From Aerosticca soli (GTDB lineage: Bacteria; Pseudomonadota; Gammaproteobacteria; Xanthomonadales; Rhodanobacteraceae), in NCBI RefSeq assembly GCF_003967035.1, contig NZ_AP018560.1, forward strand, positions 1,945,001 through 2,009,000: 64,000 nucleotides of DNA, written 5' to 3'. The notes under the pieces were generated by a model that saw only the letters and a list, made by a program, of their open reading frames with translations, was not told the origin of the DNA and searched no databases. Numbering within the stretch: position 1 is the stretch's first letter; each line of letters opens with the position of its first letter. Below are positions 46,975 to 58,099 of this stretch, piece by piece. The position numbers and the translations under genes were made by a program.

Positions 46975-49292
46975 TTAGGCCTTGCTCACGGTGATGGACG
47001 CGCCGTAGGGCGGCAGCGTGGCGGTGAGATCGTGCGCGGCGGCGATCCAGGCGGCACCCGGCGGCACCGCGGGATCGACGGCGAGCGGCAACTCGGCACC
47101 GCCCACGCGCACCCTTTCGCCGTCGACCATACCCAGCCGCTGCGCCTCCTGCGGATGGACGCGCACCGCCGGGTCGGGGTTGAGCGGATGCGCGTTGAGC
47201 GCCTCGGCACGCCGCAGCACGGCGTCGGTGCGGTAGATCGGCCAGAGCGCGAGGCGGGTCAGCGCGCCGTCCACCGGCGCACGCGCGGCCAGGCCGGTAC
47301 GCACCGGCGTTACCGGGCGCGCGAGGATGCCATCGCGCAGACCGGCCAGGTCCTCGAATTCGAAACCGGGCAGCTGCATGGCCCCGCCCAGCGCGCGCAG
47401 CACCTTCCAGCCTTCGCGAGCCTCGCCGGGGGCGGTGGCGCCGGCCGGCACGGTCTGGGCGATGCCCTCGACGTTGACCAGCGTGGCGTCGGTTTCCGGC
47501 AGCAGCGCGATCGGCAGCAACACGTCGGCGACCTCGCGCAGCGCAGCCGGTGCGAACGCCGTGCAGGCCACCACGCGGGCGCCGCGCAGCGCCGCCAGCG
47601 CACGGGCGCCGTCGGCGAAATCGTGCGGGGGCTCGATGCCGTGCAGCAGATAGGCGCGCCGCGGCTGCGCGAGCATCGTCTGCGCATCCAGTCCGCCGGC
47701 AGCAGGCAGTACACCCAGCCGGCTCAGGCCGACCGCATTGGCGCCCAGCGGCAGCTCGGCGTAGGTCGCGCCGGTGGCCTGTGCGATGAACCGGGCCAGC
47801 GCGCGCAGCCAGGAAGCGTGCGGGTGAGTCAGCGCGGCCTCGCCGAGGACCACCGCCGCCTGTCCGGACTTGAGCGCCGCCATCGTGTCGTGATCGGCAG
47901 CCTCGCTCGCCGCCGCGTCGATGGCTTCCGCGAGCGCGGCCGGCGCCTGCGCGCCCTCGGCCACGGCGGCACGCGCCAGTGCCAGCAGAGCGTCGACCAG
48001 CGCGTGCGGCGCGACGACTTTTTCGCCGGCCAGCCGGTAATTGAACGGGAAGTGCGCCGGGTTGAGGACATGCACCCGCGCGCCCTTGCGCACCGCCTGA
48101 TGCAGCCGATGGTTCAGCAGCGGCATGTCGTGGCGAAGATTCGCGCCGACCAGCAGCGCCGCGCGCAACGCCGACCACTGCGCCACCGGCAGGGCGAACG
48201 GCTCGGCCGCCGCGCCGTCGCTGAAGTCGAGCTGGCGCAGGCGGTGATCGATGTGCGCACAGCCCAGCCCGCGCGCCATGCGCACCAGCAGATCGCCTTC
48301 CTCGTTGCTGGCAGCCGGATGGACCAGCATGCCGAGATCTTCGCCGGCGATGCCCTGCAGCATCTCGACCGCGGTGGCCAGGGCGTCGTCCCATGTCGTG
48401 ACCTGCCAGCGGCCGTTGCGCTTGACCTCGGGGGCCAGCAGGCGATCGGCGGCGTACAGACCTTGGTGACTGTACCGGTCACGGTCGGAGAGCCAGCACT
48501 CGTTGATCGCCTCGTTGTCGCGCGGCACCGTGCGCAGCACCTCGCCACGGCGGATGTGCAGCCACAGGTTGGAACCGAGCGCGTCGTGATAGCCGATCGA
48601 CGGCCGGGCGATGAGTTCCCAGGCCCGCGCCTTGAACTGGAACGGCTTGTTGGTGAGCGCGCCGACCGGGCAGACGTCGATCACGTTGCCGGAGAGCTCG
48701 GTTTCCAGCGCCTTGCCGATGTAGGTGCCGATCTGCAGGTTGTCGCCGCGGCTCATGCCGCCGAGCTCGTAGGTGCCGGCGATCTCGCTGGTGAAGCGCA
48801 CGCAGCGCGTGCACTGGATGCAGCGGGTCATCTCGGTGGCGACCAGCGGCCCCAAGTCCTCGTCGGCGATGGTGCGCTTGCGTTCGGTGTAGCGCGACAC
48901 GCTGCGCCCGTAGCCCAGGGCGATGTCCTGCAGCTCGCACTCGCCGCCCTGGTCGCAGATCGGGCAGTCCAGCGGATGGTTGATCAGTAGGAACTCCATC
49001 ACGTCGCGCTGGAACTTGAGCGCGCTCTCGGAGCGGGTCTTCACCTTCATGCCGTCGGCCACCGGCGTGGCGCAGGCCGGCTGCGGCTTGGGCATCGGCT
49101 TGCCGCCCATCTCCACCTCGACCAGACACATGCGGCAGTTGGCGGCGATCGGCAGCTTGGGGTGGTAGCAGAAGCGCGGAATCGGCACGCCGATGGCGTC
49201 GGCGGCCTCGATGATCATCGCGCCCTTGCGGATCTGCGTCGGCTTGCCGTCGATCTCGATGGTGAGCAGATCGGTGTTGGCGGGCTGCGCAC

Positions 49293-49296
<4 letters not shown>
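46975..49296 (-). CDS. nuoG: NADH-quinone oxidoreductase subunit G
   Basis: Large peripheral-arm Fe-S subunit of 773 residues. N-terminal [2Fe-2S] ligands are in [20 protein letters not shown]. The HxxxCxxCxxxC-type cluster is in [18 protein letters not shown], and further [4Fe-4S] clusters are in [10 protein letters not shown] and [13 protein letters not shown]. The C-terminal molybdopterin-oxidoreductase-like domain is degenerate and shorter than in E. coli NuoG (908). The start overlaps the nuoF stop by ATGA. Confidence 0.95.
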
Positions 49297-50603
<1,307 letters not shown>

Positions 50604-50686
50604 CGCCTAGCCTCTGTCTTGGCGATCGTCCGTGATCGCAAAAATCGCCGAGCGGCCGACCGTGGCCGCACACTTCAAGGGATTCA

Positions 50687-51214
50687 TCACTTCAAACCGT
50701 CGAGGATCTCGTCGACCTTGGCGATCGTCAGATGCTCGTGGTAGTGGCCGTCCACGGTCATCGCCGGCGCGCAGGCGCAGGCGGCGATGCACTCTTCCTC
50801 GCGCTTGAGGTAGATGCGGCCGTCCGGCGTGCTTTCGCCGAGCTTGACGCCGAGCTTCTTCTCGCAATGGCGCACGATCTCCTCGGCGCCGTTCAGCCAG
50901 CAGGAGATGTTGGTGCAGATCGCCACGTTGTGACGGCCGACCGGGCGCGTCTCCAGCATCGAATAGAAGGTGGCCACCTCGTAGGCCCAGACCGGCGGCA
51001 GATCGAGGTACTTGGCCACCGCGGTGATGAGCTCGTCGGTGAGGAAGCCCTCGTTCTGCTCCTGCGCCGCGAACAGCGCCTGGATCAGTGCCGAGCGCTT
51101 GCGGTCCGGCGGAAACTTGGCCACCCAGGCATCGATGTGCTGGCGGGTGTGCTCACTGAGCACAGCGAGCGGATCGACGTGCCGGACCTGCTCGTAATTG
51201 CCGGTGGGCTTCAT
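50687..51214 (-). CDS. nuoE: NADH-quinone oxidoreductase subunit E
   Basis: Thioredoxin-like [2Fe-2S] (N1a) subunit, 175 residues. The cluster ligands are Cys in VAICTNISCWLNGAEE and CIAACACAPAMTVDG. The start ATG 51214 ([16 protein letters not shown]) has GGAG eight bases upstream and overlaps the stop of a 52-codon ORF by ATGA. The reading frame stays open for 56 codons further upstream into nuoD, but that extension has no NuoE similarity. Confidence 0.95.
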   Translation of the reverse strand: MKPTGNYEQVRHVDPLAVLSEHTRQHIDAWVAKFPPDRKRSALIQALFAAQEQNEGFLTDELITAVAKYLDLPPVWAYEVATFYSMLETRPVGRHNVAICTNISCWLNGAEEIVRHCEKKLGVKLGESTPDGRIYLKREEECIAACACAPAMTVDGHYHEHLTIAKVDEILDGLK

Positions 51215-51369
51215 AAGGTTGGCTCCGGGCGCCGGGAAGCGGACATCGGGCAGCGCCCCGTCCCGGCGACCGGCCGGCCGCCATCCCAGTCCCATTTCAA
51301 GAAACCATGCCGCACCACGCGATGCGCCAGACGCGCACGCGCAGCCGATGTCTTTTGCGTCGTCTTCAT
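51211..51369 (-). CDS. Candidate 52-residue protein between nuoD and nuoE
   Basis: An open frame of 53 codons that starts [20 protein letters not shown] and ends RRPEPTL. Its ATG overlaps the nuoD stop as ATGA and its TGA overlaps the nuoE ATG as ATGA, so it fills the nuoD-nuoE gap exactly. GAGG stands seven bases before its start. The product is strongly basic (Arg/Lys-rich), has a [12 protein letters not shown] centre, no membrane helix and one Cys. No family is recognised. It may be a real small protein, a translational coupler, or chance; the 159-base gap is unusual for nuo operons. Confidence 0.55.
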   Translation of the reverse strand: MKTTQKTSAARARLAHRVVRHGFLKWDWDGGRPVAGTGRCPMSASRRPEPTL

Positions 51370-52622
51370 CGGTCCACCTCACCGAACACGAGGTCGTAGC
51401 TGCCGATCATGGCCACCACGTCGGCCAGCATGTAGCCGCGCACGATCGTGTCCATCGAGGAGAGATGGACGAAACCCGGCGCGCGCAGATGCACGCGGAA
51501 CGGCTTGTTCGCGCCATCGGAGACCAGATAACAGCCGAACTCGCCCTTGGGCGCCTCGACCGCCTGGTAGGTCTCGCCGGCCGGAACGCCGTAACCTTCG
51601 GTGAACAGCTTGAAGTGGTGAATGAGCGCTTCCATGTCGCGCTTCATGACCTCGCGACTGGGCGGGGCGACTTTGTAGTTTTCGATCATCACCGGCCCGG
51701 GATGGGCGCGCAGCCAGGCGACGCATTGCTTGATGATGCGATTGGCCTGGCGCATCTCCTCCACCCGCACCAGATAGCGGTCGTAGCAGTCGCCGTTGAC
51801 GCCGACCGGGATGTCGAAATCGACCTCCGCATACTTGGCGTAGGGCTGCTTCTTGCGCAGATCCCAGGCGATGCCGGAGCCGCGCAGCATCGGGCCGCTC
51901 ATGCCCCATTGCCGGGCGACCTCCGGCGTGACCACACCGATGCCGACGGTGCGCTGCTTCCAGATGCGGTTGTCGGTAAGCAGCTCCTCGTATTCGTCCA
52001 CACGCTTGGGGAAGGCGTCGGTGAAGGCGTCGAGGAAGTCGAGCATCGAGCCTTCGCGCCAGCTGTTGAAGCGCTTGAGGTCCTTGCCCTTGTGCCAGGG
52101 CGACTCGCGGTACTTGGGCATCTGATCGGGCAGATCCCGGTACACGCCGCCGGGGCGGTAGTAGGTCGCATGCATGCGCGCGCCCGAGACCGCCTCGTAG
52201 ACGTCCATCAGTTCCTCGCGCTCGCGGAAGGCGTAGAGGAACACCGCCATCGCGCCGAGGTCGAGCGCGCTGGAGCCCACCCACATCAAATGGTTGAGGA
52301 TGCGCGTGATCTCGTCGAACATCGTGCGGATCCACTGCGCCCGTTCCGGCGGCTCGATGCCGAGCAGCACCTCGATGGCACGCACGTAGGCGTGCTCGTT
52401 GCACATCATCGAGACGTAGTCGAGCCGGTCCATGTAGCCGATCGACTGGTTGAACGGCTTGGATTCGGCCAGCTTTTCGGTGCCGCGATGGAGCAGGCCC
52501 ACGTGCGGGTCGGCGCGCACCACGGTCTCGCCGTCCATCTCCAGCACCAGGCGCAGCACGCCGTGCGCGGCGGGATGCTGCGGACCGAAGTTCATCGTGT
52601 AGTTGCGGATTTCCTGCGCCAT
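51366..52622 (-). CDS. nuoD: NADH-quinone oxidoreductase subunit D
   Basis: 49-kDa-type subunit forming the quinone site, 418 residues, not fused to NuoC. It opens [20 protein letters not shown] with the quinone-site His. It also has [32 protein letters not shown] and the C-terminal [18 protein letters not shown]. It starts four bases after nuoC. Separate nuoC and nuoD distinguish it from the enterobacterial fused gene. Confidence 0.96.
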   Translation of the reverse strand: MAQEIRNYTMNFGPQHPAAHGVLRLVLEMDGETVVRADPHVGLLHRGTEKLAESKPFNQSIGYMDRLDYVSMMCNEHAYVRAIEVLLGIEPPERAQWIRTMFDEITRILNHLMWVGSSALDLGAMAVFLYAFREREELMDVYEAVSGARMHATYYRPGGVYRDLPDQMPKYRESPWHKGKDLKRFNSWREGSMLDFLDAFTDAFPKRVDEYEELLTDNRIWKQRTVGIGVVTPEVARQWGMSGPMLRGSGIAWDLRKKQPYAKYAEVDFDIPVGVNGDCYDRYLVRVEEMRQANRIIKQCVAWLRAHPGPVMIENYKVAPPSREVMKRDMEALIHHFKLFTEGYGVPAGETYQAVEAPKGEFGCYLVSDGANKPFRVHLRAPGFVHLSSMDTIVRGYMLADVVAMIGSYDLVFGEVDR

Positions 52623-52626
52623 CGGA

Positions 52627-53355
52627 TCAGTTCCTGCGCCAGTCGTCGGCGGCCTCGGCTTTGGCCTGGATCAGATCGGCGTCGTCGCGGATCACGCGCG
52701 GCACCAGCACGCGCGGGGCGATCGAGACCGGCTCATAGACCACGCGCTTGAGCTCGTGGTCATAGCGCACCTCGACATTGCCGATCAGCGGGAAATCCTT
52801 GCGGAACGGATGGCCGACGAAACCGTAGTCGGTGAGGATGCGGCGCAGATCCGGATGGCCTTCGAACAGGATGCCGTAGAGATCGAACGCCTCGCGCTCA
52901 TACCAATTGGCGCTCGGCCACACGCCGGTCAGCGAGGGCAACACGGGCAGGCTGTCGTCCTCGGCGTAGATGCGCAGCCGCAGCCGCAGGTTGTGTTCGA
53001 GCGAGAGCAACTGCACCACGGCAGCGAAGCGGCGGGGATGATGCCCGGCACGCGGGCGGTTTTCCCATGCAAAGCGCCCCACGGCCGCACCTTCCACGCC
53101 GCGCGAGAAACCGGTGCCCGACACCGTCTCGGTGTTCCACTCGTCCTGGCCGTAGCCCAAGTAGTCGATGCCGCACAGGTCGATGAGCTGGCTGAAGAGG
53201 AATGCCGGCTCGTCACGCAGCGCCTGGGCGACGGCGAGAAGGTCGCCGGCCGCCAGCTCGACCACGGTCTCGTCGCGATGGCGCGCGATCTTCAGCGTGT
53301 CGCCGAAACGCGCGGCGAGACGCTCGGCCAGCGGAAGCTTGTGCGAATCGGTCAT
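52627..53355 (-). CDS. nuoC: NADH-quinone oxidoreductase subunit C
   Basis: 30-kDa-type peripheral subunit of 242 residues. Signature segments are [20 protein letters not shown] and the following [20 protein letters not shown], the canonical ERE[17 protein letters not shown] pattern. ATG 53355 begins [13 protein letters not shown]. It lies 17 bases after nuoB. Confidence 0.95.
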   Translation of the reverse strand: MTDSHKLPLAERLAARFGDTLKIARHRDETVVELAAGDLLAVAQALRDEPAFLFSQLIDLCGIDYLGYGQDEWNTETVSGTGFSRGVEGAAVGRFAWENRPRAGHHPRRFAAVVQLLSLEHNLRLRLRIYAEDDSLPVLPSLTGVWPSANWYEREAFDLYGILFEGHPDLRRILTDYGFVGHPFRKDFPLIGNVEVRYDHELKRVVYEPVSIAPRVLVPRVIRDDADLIQAKAEAADDWRRN

Positions 53356-53372
53356 TGCGTCTTCTGGCCTTT

Positions 53373-53930
53373 TCAGGAACGCGCGATGGTGTGGGTGCGG
53401 CGGATCTTCTTCTGCAACTGCAGGATGCCGTGGATCAGCGCCTCGGCGGTGGGCGGACAGCCGGGCACGTAGATGTCCACCGGCACGATGCGGTCGCAGC
53501 CGCGCACCACCGAATAGGAATAGTGGTAGTAGCCGCCGCCGTTGGCGCAGGATCCCATCGAGATCACCCATTTGGGATCCGGCATCTGGTCGTAGACCTT
53601 GCGCAGCGCCGGCGCCATCTTGTTGACCAGCGTGCCGGCGACGATCATCACGTCACTCTGGCGCGGGCTCGGGCGGAAGATCACGCCGTAGCGGTCCAGG
53701 TCCAGCCGCGCGGCGCCGGCGTGCATCATCTCCACCGCGCAGCAGGCGAGGCCGAAGGTCATCGGCCACATCGAGCCGGTGCGCGCCCAGTTGAGCAGCG
53801 CATCCACGCTGGTGGTGACGAAGCCGCGCTGCAGCACGGGGTTGTCGCCGCCCGGGCGCAGGATGTCGTCGACGAGGTTGAGCGGCTCCGGGTTGTGCAT
53901 CACCCGGTCGATGGCGGACATCATTCCCAT
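53373..53930 (-). CDS. nuoB: NADH-quinone oxidoreductase subunit B
   Basis: PSST-type subunit with the terminal [4Fe-4S] cluster N2, 185 residues. The tandem cysteines [11 protein letters not shown], the [20 protein letters not shown] motif and the [15 protein letters not shown] motif provide the four ligands. ATG 53930 ([11 protein letters not shown]) agrees with family starts and overlaps the end of nuoA by ten bases; ATG 53924 or 53921 are alternatives. Confidence 0.96.
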   Translation of the reverse strand: MGMMSAIDRVMHNPEPLNLVDDILRPGGDNPVLQRGFVTTSVDALLNWARTGSMWPMTFGLACCAVEMMHAGAARLDLDRYGVIFRPSPRQSDVMIVAGTLVNKMAPALRKVYDQMPDPKWVISMGSCANGGGYYHYSYSVVRGCDRIVPVDIYVPGCPPTAEALIHGILQLQKKIRRTHTIARS

Positions 53931-54277
53931 TCCAGCGCCCCTTTCTTCCAGACGTAGGCGAAACCGATCACCAAGAGCAGCAGGAACAGCGCCATCTCGA
54001 TCAAGGCGACGGCACCGATGGACTTGAACACCACCGCCCACGGAAACAGGAAGGCGATTTCCAGGTCGAAGATGATGAACAGGATGGCCATGAGGTAGTA
54101 GCGCACGTCAAAGCGCGTACGCGCGTCGTCGAAGGGATCGAACCCGCATTCGTACGGCGTGAGCTTTTCCGGTTCCGGGCGGCGCGGCCCGGCCAGCATG
54201 CCGATCGCGAGCAGAGCCAAGCCGATGCCCGCCGCGACGACGATGAACAGAAGAATGGGCCAGTATTCGGCAAGCAT
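53921..54277 (-). CDS. nuoA: NADH-quinone oxidoreductase subunit A
   Basis: Three-helix membrane subunit of 118 residues and first gene of the operon. It contains [20 protein letters not shown], the conserved loop with the quinone-gate Cys, and [21 protein letters not shown] 54277 starts [11 protein letters not shown]; an upstream in-frame extension to 54424 has no family support. A leader of roughly 160 bases with a hairpin precedes it. Confidence 0.95.
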   Translation of the reverse strand: MLAEYWPILLFIVVAAGIGLALLAIGMLAGPRRPEPEKLTPYECGFDPFDDARTRFDVRYYLMAILFIIFDLEIAFLFPWAVVFKSIGAVALIEMALFLLLLVIGFAYVWKKGALEWE

Positions 54278-54315
54278 GGTGACATCTGCCTCCGCGCACT
54301 CGACGCGCATCTCAA

Positions 54316-54336
54316 GGACCGCGCCGCACGCGGTCC
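54316..54336 (-). promoter_or_regulatory. Hairpin in the nuo leader
   Basis: GGACCGCG and CGCGGTCC form a perfect 8-bp stem with a 5-base loop, ending 39 bases before the nuoA ATG. No T-tract follows on the minus strand, so it is a leader structure rather than a terminator. Confidence 0.45.
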
Positions 54337-54447
54337 ATCCACTTCCATTCGGCAAGCCGCTGTGTGCGGGCTCGTCGGGCGACGACCGTGGGCGTGGGGG
54401 AATACGCAGACGGCCGGTTGACACGATCCAAGCTCGTGAACCCGGCT

Positions 54448-54478
54448 ATTGTATCAGCGCGTGCGGGGGCGGCGACAA
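54448..54478 (-). promoter_or_regulatory. Candidate promoter of the nuo operon
   Basis: On the minus strand TTGTCG (54478-54473) and TACAAT (54453-54448) are separated by 19 bases, longer than ideal. TACAAT is a good -10. The start site would be near 54441. Confidence 0.4.
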
Positions 54479-54591
54479 GCCTGCGGGGTATCTTTCCCGC
54501 ATGAGCGCAGCCCTGCACGGCGGCGCGCATCACTCGGCGGCAGTTCACATGACCGTCACGACAATGGTGCCTCACGGACGCACCTCTTGGT

Positions 54592-57500
54592 ATGCATAAA
54601 AAACCGATTTTTTTCGATCCCACCGGACGGCGCGCGAGCCACGTCTCGCGCTTCAGCCTGGCCTTGGCCGTGGTCAGCACCTTGCTGGTCGTCGCGTGCG
54701 TGATGAGTGTTTTCATCGGGCCCAACCTCGATGCGCTGCATCTTGGGCACAACCGGGCGCTACACGCGGTGAAGGCCGCCGCACCGCAGTTGCTGAGGCC
54801 GGCGGAAAAACTCGCCGCGGAGGCACGCGCACGCCAGCGCCAGCTGCGCCCGCATGCCGGCACCCATCCCTCGCGCACGCCGCTGTCGTCGCTGGACCGC
54901 CCCGCCGACCGGCCGCTGGCGATCGGTTTTTACGTGAACTGGGACGACAACAGCTATCCGGCGCTCAAGCGCGCGCTGCCCAGACTCGATTGGGTGCTGC
55001 CTTCGTGGCTCAACCTCGAAGGACCGGACCTGAATCTGCACGCCGCCGTCGACAGCCGCGCACTGGAGCTGATCCGTCACGACAAGCCATCGATGCCGAT
55101 CCTGCCCGTGGTGCAAAACATGGATCACGGCCAGTGGAACGGGGCCGGTCTGGCGGCGCTGCTCGCCGAGCCGGCGCGTCGGCATGCCCTGGTCGATGCG
55201 CTGGTCGGCTTCCTCGCCGCGCACCGCTTTCAGGGCCTCACGGTGGATTTCGAGGACATCCCGCCCAGCGCGCAGGCCGACCTCAAGCGCTTTCTCGCCG
55301 AGCTGTCCGACGCCTTCGCGCCGCACGGCTGGGGCATCGTGCTGTCGGTACCGTTCGACGATGCCGACTGGGACTACAAGGCCTACGCCGACCTGGTCGA
55401 CTTCGAACTGCTGATGGCCTACGACGAGCACTGGGCCGGACTGACGCCGGGCAGCATCGCCAGTCAGGACTGGTTCGAGCGCACGCTCGACAAACGCATG
55501 GCCGAGCTGGACCCGGACCAGACCATCATCGCCCTGGGCGGCTACGGCTATGACTGGAGCGCGGGGCACAAGGCTGAAACACTCACCTTCCAGGACGCGA
55601 TGGACCGTGCCAGCGACTCGGGCGCCGCGATCCTCTTCGACGGCGCGACCGGCAACCCGCACTTCTCCTACAGCGAGGATGACGGCACCGAGCACCAGGT
55701 GTGGTTCCTGGACGGCGTCACCGGCTACAACCAGGTGCATGCCGCGGACGTCTACAAGCCCTGGGGCTATGCGGTGTGGCGGCTGGGTTCGGAGGATCCA
55801 TCCCTGTGGTCGGTGCTCGGCCGTCCCTACGGCGCGGGCGCGCCGGACGGTCTGCGCACGATCGACGAGGGCAAGGACATCGACATCGAAGGTCAGGGCG
55901 AGATCCTCGAGATCACCCGCGCCCCCGCGGCCGGCGCGCGCGAATTCACCGTGGATGGCGCCAGCGGCGACGTCGCCGACGAGCACTACACCGCACTGCC
56001 CGCCTCCTACGTGATCCAGCGCGTGGGCACCGCGCCCAAGGAGATCGCATTGACCTTCGACGACGGCCCCGACCCGGAATGGACGCCGAAGATCCTGGAC
56101 ATCCTCAAGGCCAAGCACGTGCCGGGCACGTTCTTCATCATCGGCGAGAACGCCGAGATGTCGCCGGGGCTGGTCCAGCGCGAGGTCGCCGAGGGCCACG
56201 ACGTCGGCAACCACAGCTTCACCCATCCCAACATGGGCGAGATGCCCGCGGGCATCATCACCCTGGAGCTCAACGCCACCCAGCGCCTTTTCGAGGCGCT
56301 CACCGGGCGCTCGCTGCGGCTGTTCCGCGCGCCCTATTTCGGCGACGCCGAACCGACCACCGCCGACGAGCTGGTACCGATCCAGATCGCGCAGAAACTC
56401 GGCTATGTGGCGGTCGGACTGCACATCGACCCGGACGACTGGCAGCGTCTGCCGGCCGACCAGATCGTCGACGGCGTCCTGTCCCAGGTGGCCAGACAAA
56501 GTCCGGACCGGCAAAGCCGGGTGGTGCTGCTGCACGACGGCGGCGGCGAGCGCTCGCAGACGGTGGCCGCGCTGCCGCGCATCATCGACGGCCTGCGCGC
56601 GCAGGGCTACACCTTCGTCACCGTCTCGCAGCTGGCCGGCCTTGGCCGCGACCAGGCGATGCCGCCGCTGCCGCCCGGGTCGCTGGCGCGCTGGGCCGAT
56701 CGCTCGGTGTTCCTCACCCTGGGCTGGTTCGGCCATTTTCTGCATGCGCTGTTCGTCACCGCGGTCTGTCTCGGCGTGGCGCGGCTGGCGGTGCTGGGCG
56801 GGCTGGCGATCATCAACTGGCGACGCGAGCGGCGCCGCAAGCCGCCTGCCGGCGACGCGCCGACGCGGGTGTCGGTGCTGATTCCGGCCTTCAATGAGGA
56901 GAAGGTCATCGCCAGCGCGATCGGCCGCATCCTCAAGAGCCGGCACGTCACCCTGGAAGTGATCGTGGTGGACGATGGCTCGACCGACGGCACCGCGCAG
57001 GTGGTCATGGACCATTATGCCGACGAGCCGCGCGTGCGCCTGATCCGCATTCCCAACGGCGGCAAGGCCAATGCGGTGAACACGGCGCTGCGGGCGGCCG
57101 GCGGCGAGGTGATCGTGGCGCTCGATGCCGACACCCAGTTCGAGCCGGACACCATCGCCCGCCTGGTGCGCTGGTTTGCCGATCCACGGGTCGGCGCGGT
57201 GGCCGGCAACGCCAAGGTCGGCAACCGCATCAACCTGATCACGCTGTGGCAGGCGCTGGAATACATCACCGCGCAGAATCTGGAACGCCGCGCTCTGGCC
57301 GCGCTCGGCACCATCACCGTGGTGCCCGGCGCGGTGGGCGCCTGGCGCCGCGAGGCGGTGGAACGTCTGGGCGGCTTCCCCGCCGAGACCCTGGCCGAGG
57401 ATCAGGATCTCACCCTGGCGCTGCAGGAAGCCGGCTACACCGCGCTGTTCGACAGCAGCGCCGTGGCCTGGACCGAGGCGCCGGACACCCTGCGCGGCCT

Positions 57501-57984
57501 CGCCCGCCAGCGCTTCCGCTGGGCCTACGGCACCCTGCAGTGCCTATGGAAGCACCGCCGCGCCACGTTCAACCCTCGCTACGGCGCGCTGGGCATGGTC
57601 GCGCTGCCGCAGGTGTGGCTGTTCCAGATCCTGTTTTCGGTGGTCTCGCCGCTGGTCGACCTGCTGATGGTCTGGCAGCTCTTTTCCACCGGCCTGGACT
57701 ATCTGCAGCACCGGCACCAGTTCAACCCGGACAACCTGATCAAGATGGGCATCTTCTACGCCGTGTTCATGGTCGTTGACCTGGCCGCCGGCGTGCTCGC
57801 CTTCGCCATGGAAAAGCGCGAGAAGTGGAGCCTGCTGTGGTGGCTGGTGCTGCAGCGCTTCGGCTATCGCCAGATCATGTACTACGTCGTCGTACGTTCG
57901 GTGTGGACGGCCCTGCGCGGCGCCTGGGTGGGCTGGGGCAAGCAGGAGCGCAAGGCCACCGTGCAGGCGGGCGAAAGCGGCTGA
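54592..57984 (+). CDS. Membrane three-domain polysaccharide enzyme: GH18-like, NodB deacetylase and family-2 glycosyltransferase
   Basis: A 1130-residue protein likely to make and modify a beta-linked N-acetylglucosamine-type polysaccharide. Order: TM helix about 20-42; GH18-like (YaaH/chitinase-type) domain about 105-410 with LTVDFEDI (Glu221 as likely acid); NodB polysaccharide deacetylase about 483-685 with TFDDGPDP, HSFTHPN, FRAPYF and LLHDGGG; TM helices near 715-742; processive GT2 domain about 757-1000 with SVLIPAFNEE, VVDDGSTDGT, ALDADTQF, EDQDLTLAL and QRFRW; then a C-terminal membrane bundle. The two hydrolytic domains are probably periplasmic and the synthase cytosolic. It works like a fused PgaB/PgaC pair, by inference. 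No partner genes adjoin it. Confidence 0.9.
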   Translation: MHKKPIFFDPTGRRASHVSRFSLALAVVSTLLVVACVMSVFIGPNLDALHLGHNRALHAVKAAAPQLLRPAEKLAAEARARQRQLRPHAGTHPSRTPLSSLDRPADRPLAIGFYVNWDDNSYPALKRALPRLDWVLPSWLNLEGPDLNLHAAVDSRALELIRHDKPSMPILPVVQNMDHGQWNGAGLAALLAEPARRHALVDALVGFLAAHRFQGLTVDFEDIPPSAQADLKRFLAELSDAFAPHGWGIVLSVPFDDADWDYKAYADLVDFELLMAYDEHWAGLTPGSIASQDWFERTLDKRMAELDPDQTIIALGGYGYDWSAGHKAETLTFQDAMDRASDSGAAILFDGATGNPHFSYSEDDGTEHQVWFLDGVTGYNQVHAADVYKPWGYAVWRLGSEDPSLWSVLGRPYGAGAPDGLRTIDEGKDIDIEGQGEILEITRAPAAGAREFTVDGASGDVADEHYTALPASYVIQRVGTAPKEIALTFDDGPDPEWTPKILDILKAKHVPGTFFIIGENAEMSPGLVQREVAEGHDVGNHSFTHPNMGEMPAGIITLELNATQRLFEALTGRSLRLFRAPYFGDAEPTTADELVPIQIAQKLGYVAVGLHIDPDDWQRLPADQIVDGVLSQVARQSPDRQSRVVLLHDGGGERSQTVAALPRIIDGLRAQGYTFVTVSQLAGLGRDQAMPPLPPGSLARWADRSVFLTLGWFGHFLHALFVTAVCLGVARLAVLGGLAIINWRRERRRKPPAGDAPTRVSVLIPAFNEEKVIASAIGRILKSRHVTLEVIVVDDGSTDGTAQVVMDHYADEPRVRLIRIPNGGKANAVNTALRAAGGEVIVALDADTQFEPDTIARLVRWFADPRVGAVAGNAKVGNRINLITLWQALEYITAQNLERRALAALGTITVVPGAVGAWRREAVERLGGFPAETLAEDQDLTLALQEAGYTALFDSSAVAWTEAPDTLRGLARQRFRWAYGTLQCLWKHRRATFNPRYGALGMVALPQVWLFQILFSVVSPLVDLLMVWQLFSTGLDYLQHRHQFNPDNLIKMGIFYAVFMVVDLAAGVLAFAMEKREKWSLLWWLVLQRFGYRQIMYYVVVRSVWTALRGAWVGWGKQERKATVQAGESG

Positions 57985-58047
57985 CCTCGCGGATCGGAAA
58001 GCCCCCCTTGCGCGTACCGCGGGTGGGCTTCAACGCCATAAAAGACG

Positions 58048-58076
58048 GCGGCGCGGCCAGACGATGGCCGCGCCGC
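58048..58076 (-). terminator. Terminator between the polysaccharide enzyme gene and htpG
   Basis: GCGGCGCGGCC and GGCCGCGCCGC form an 11-bp perfect stem with a 7-base loop. On the minus strand it is followed by CGTCTTTT, giving a short T-run, so it best serves htpG; it may act in both directions. Confidence 0.6.
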
Positions 58077-58099
58077 GCCGCCTTGGCCCCGCGCCGGAA

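Larger units (their letters stand above)
54278..54591. other. 314-base divergent intergenic region between nuoA and the polysaccharide enzyme gene
   Basis: Holds the nuo leader with a hairpin and a candidate nuo promoter on the minus strand. On the plus strand a TTGACA (54418-54423) has no -10 partner at the right distance. I see no tRNA or credible gene. The start of the plus-strand gene lacks an obvious Shine-Dalgarno. Confidence 0.6.

Noticed and set aside
50607-50687. A 26-codon ORF between nuoE and nuoF (MNPLKCAATV...), starting on the nuoE stop
   Set aside because: It has no Shine-Dalgarno of its own beyond nuoE codons, is very short, and ends before a normal nuoF ribosome-binding site. 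Unlike the nuoD-nuoE ORF it is not coupled at both ends.
54312-54460. Possible tRNA upstream of nuoA, as found in some Xanthomonadales
   Set aside because: No cloverleaf, T-arm consensus or CCA-like end could be formed on either strand.
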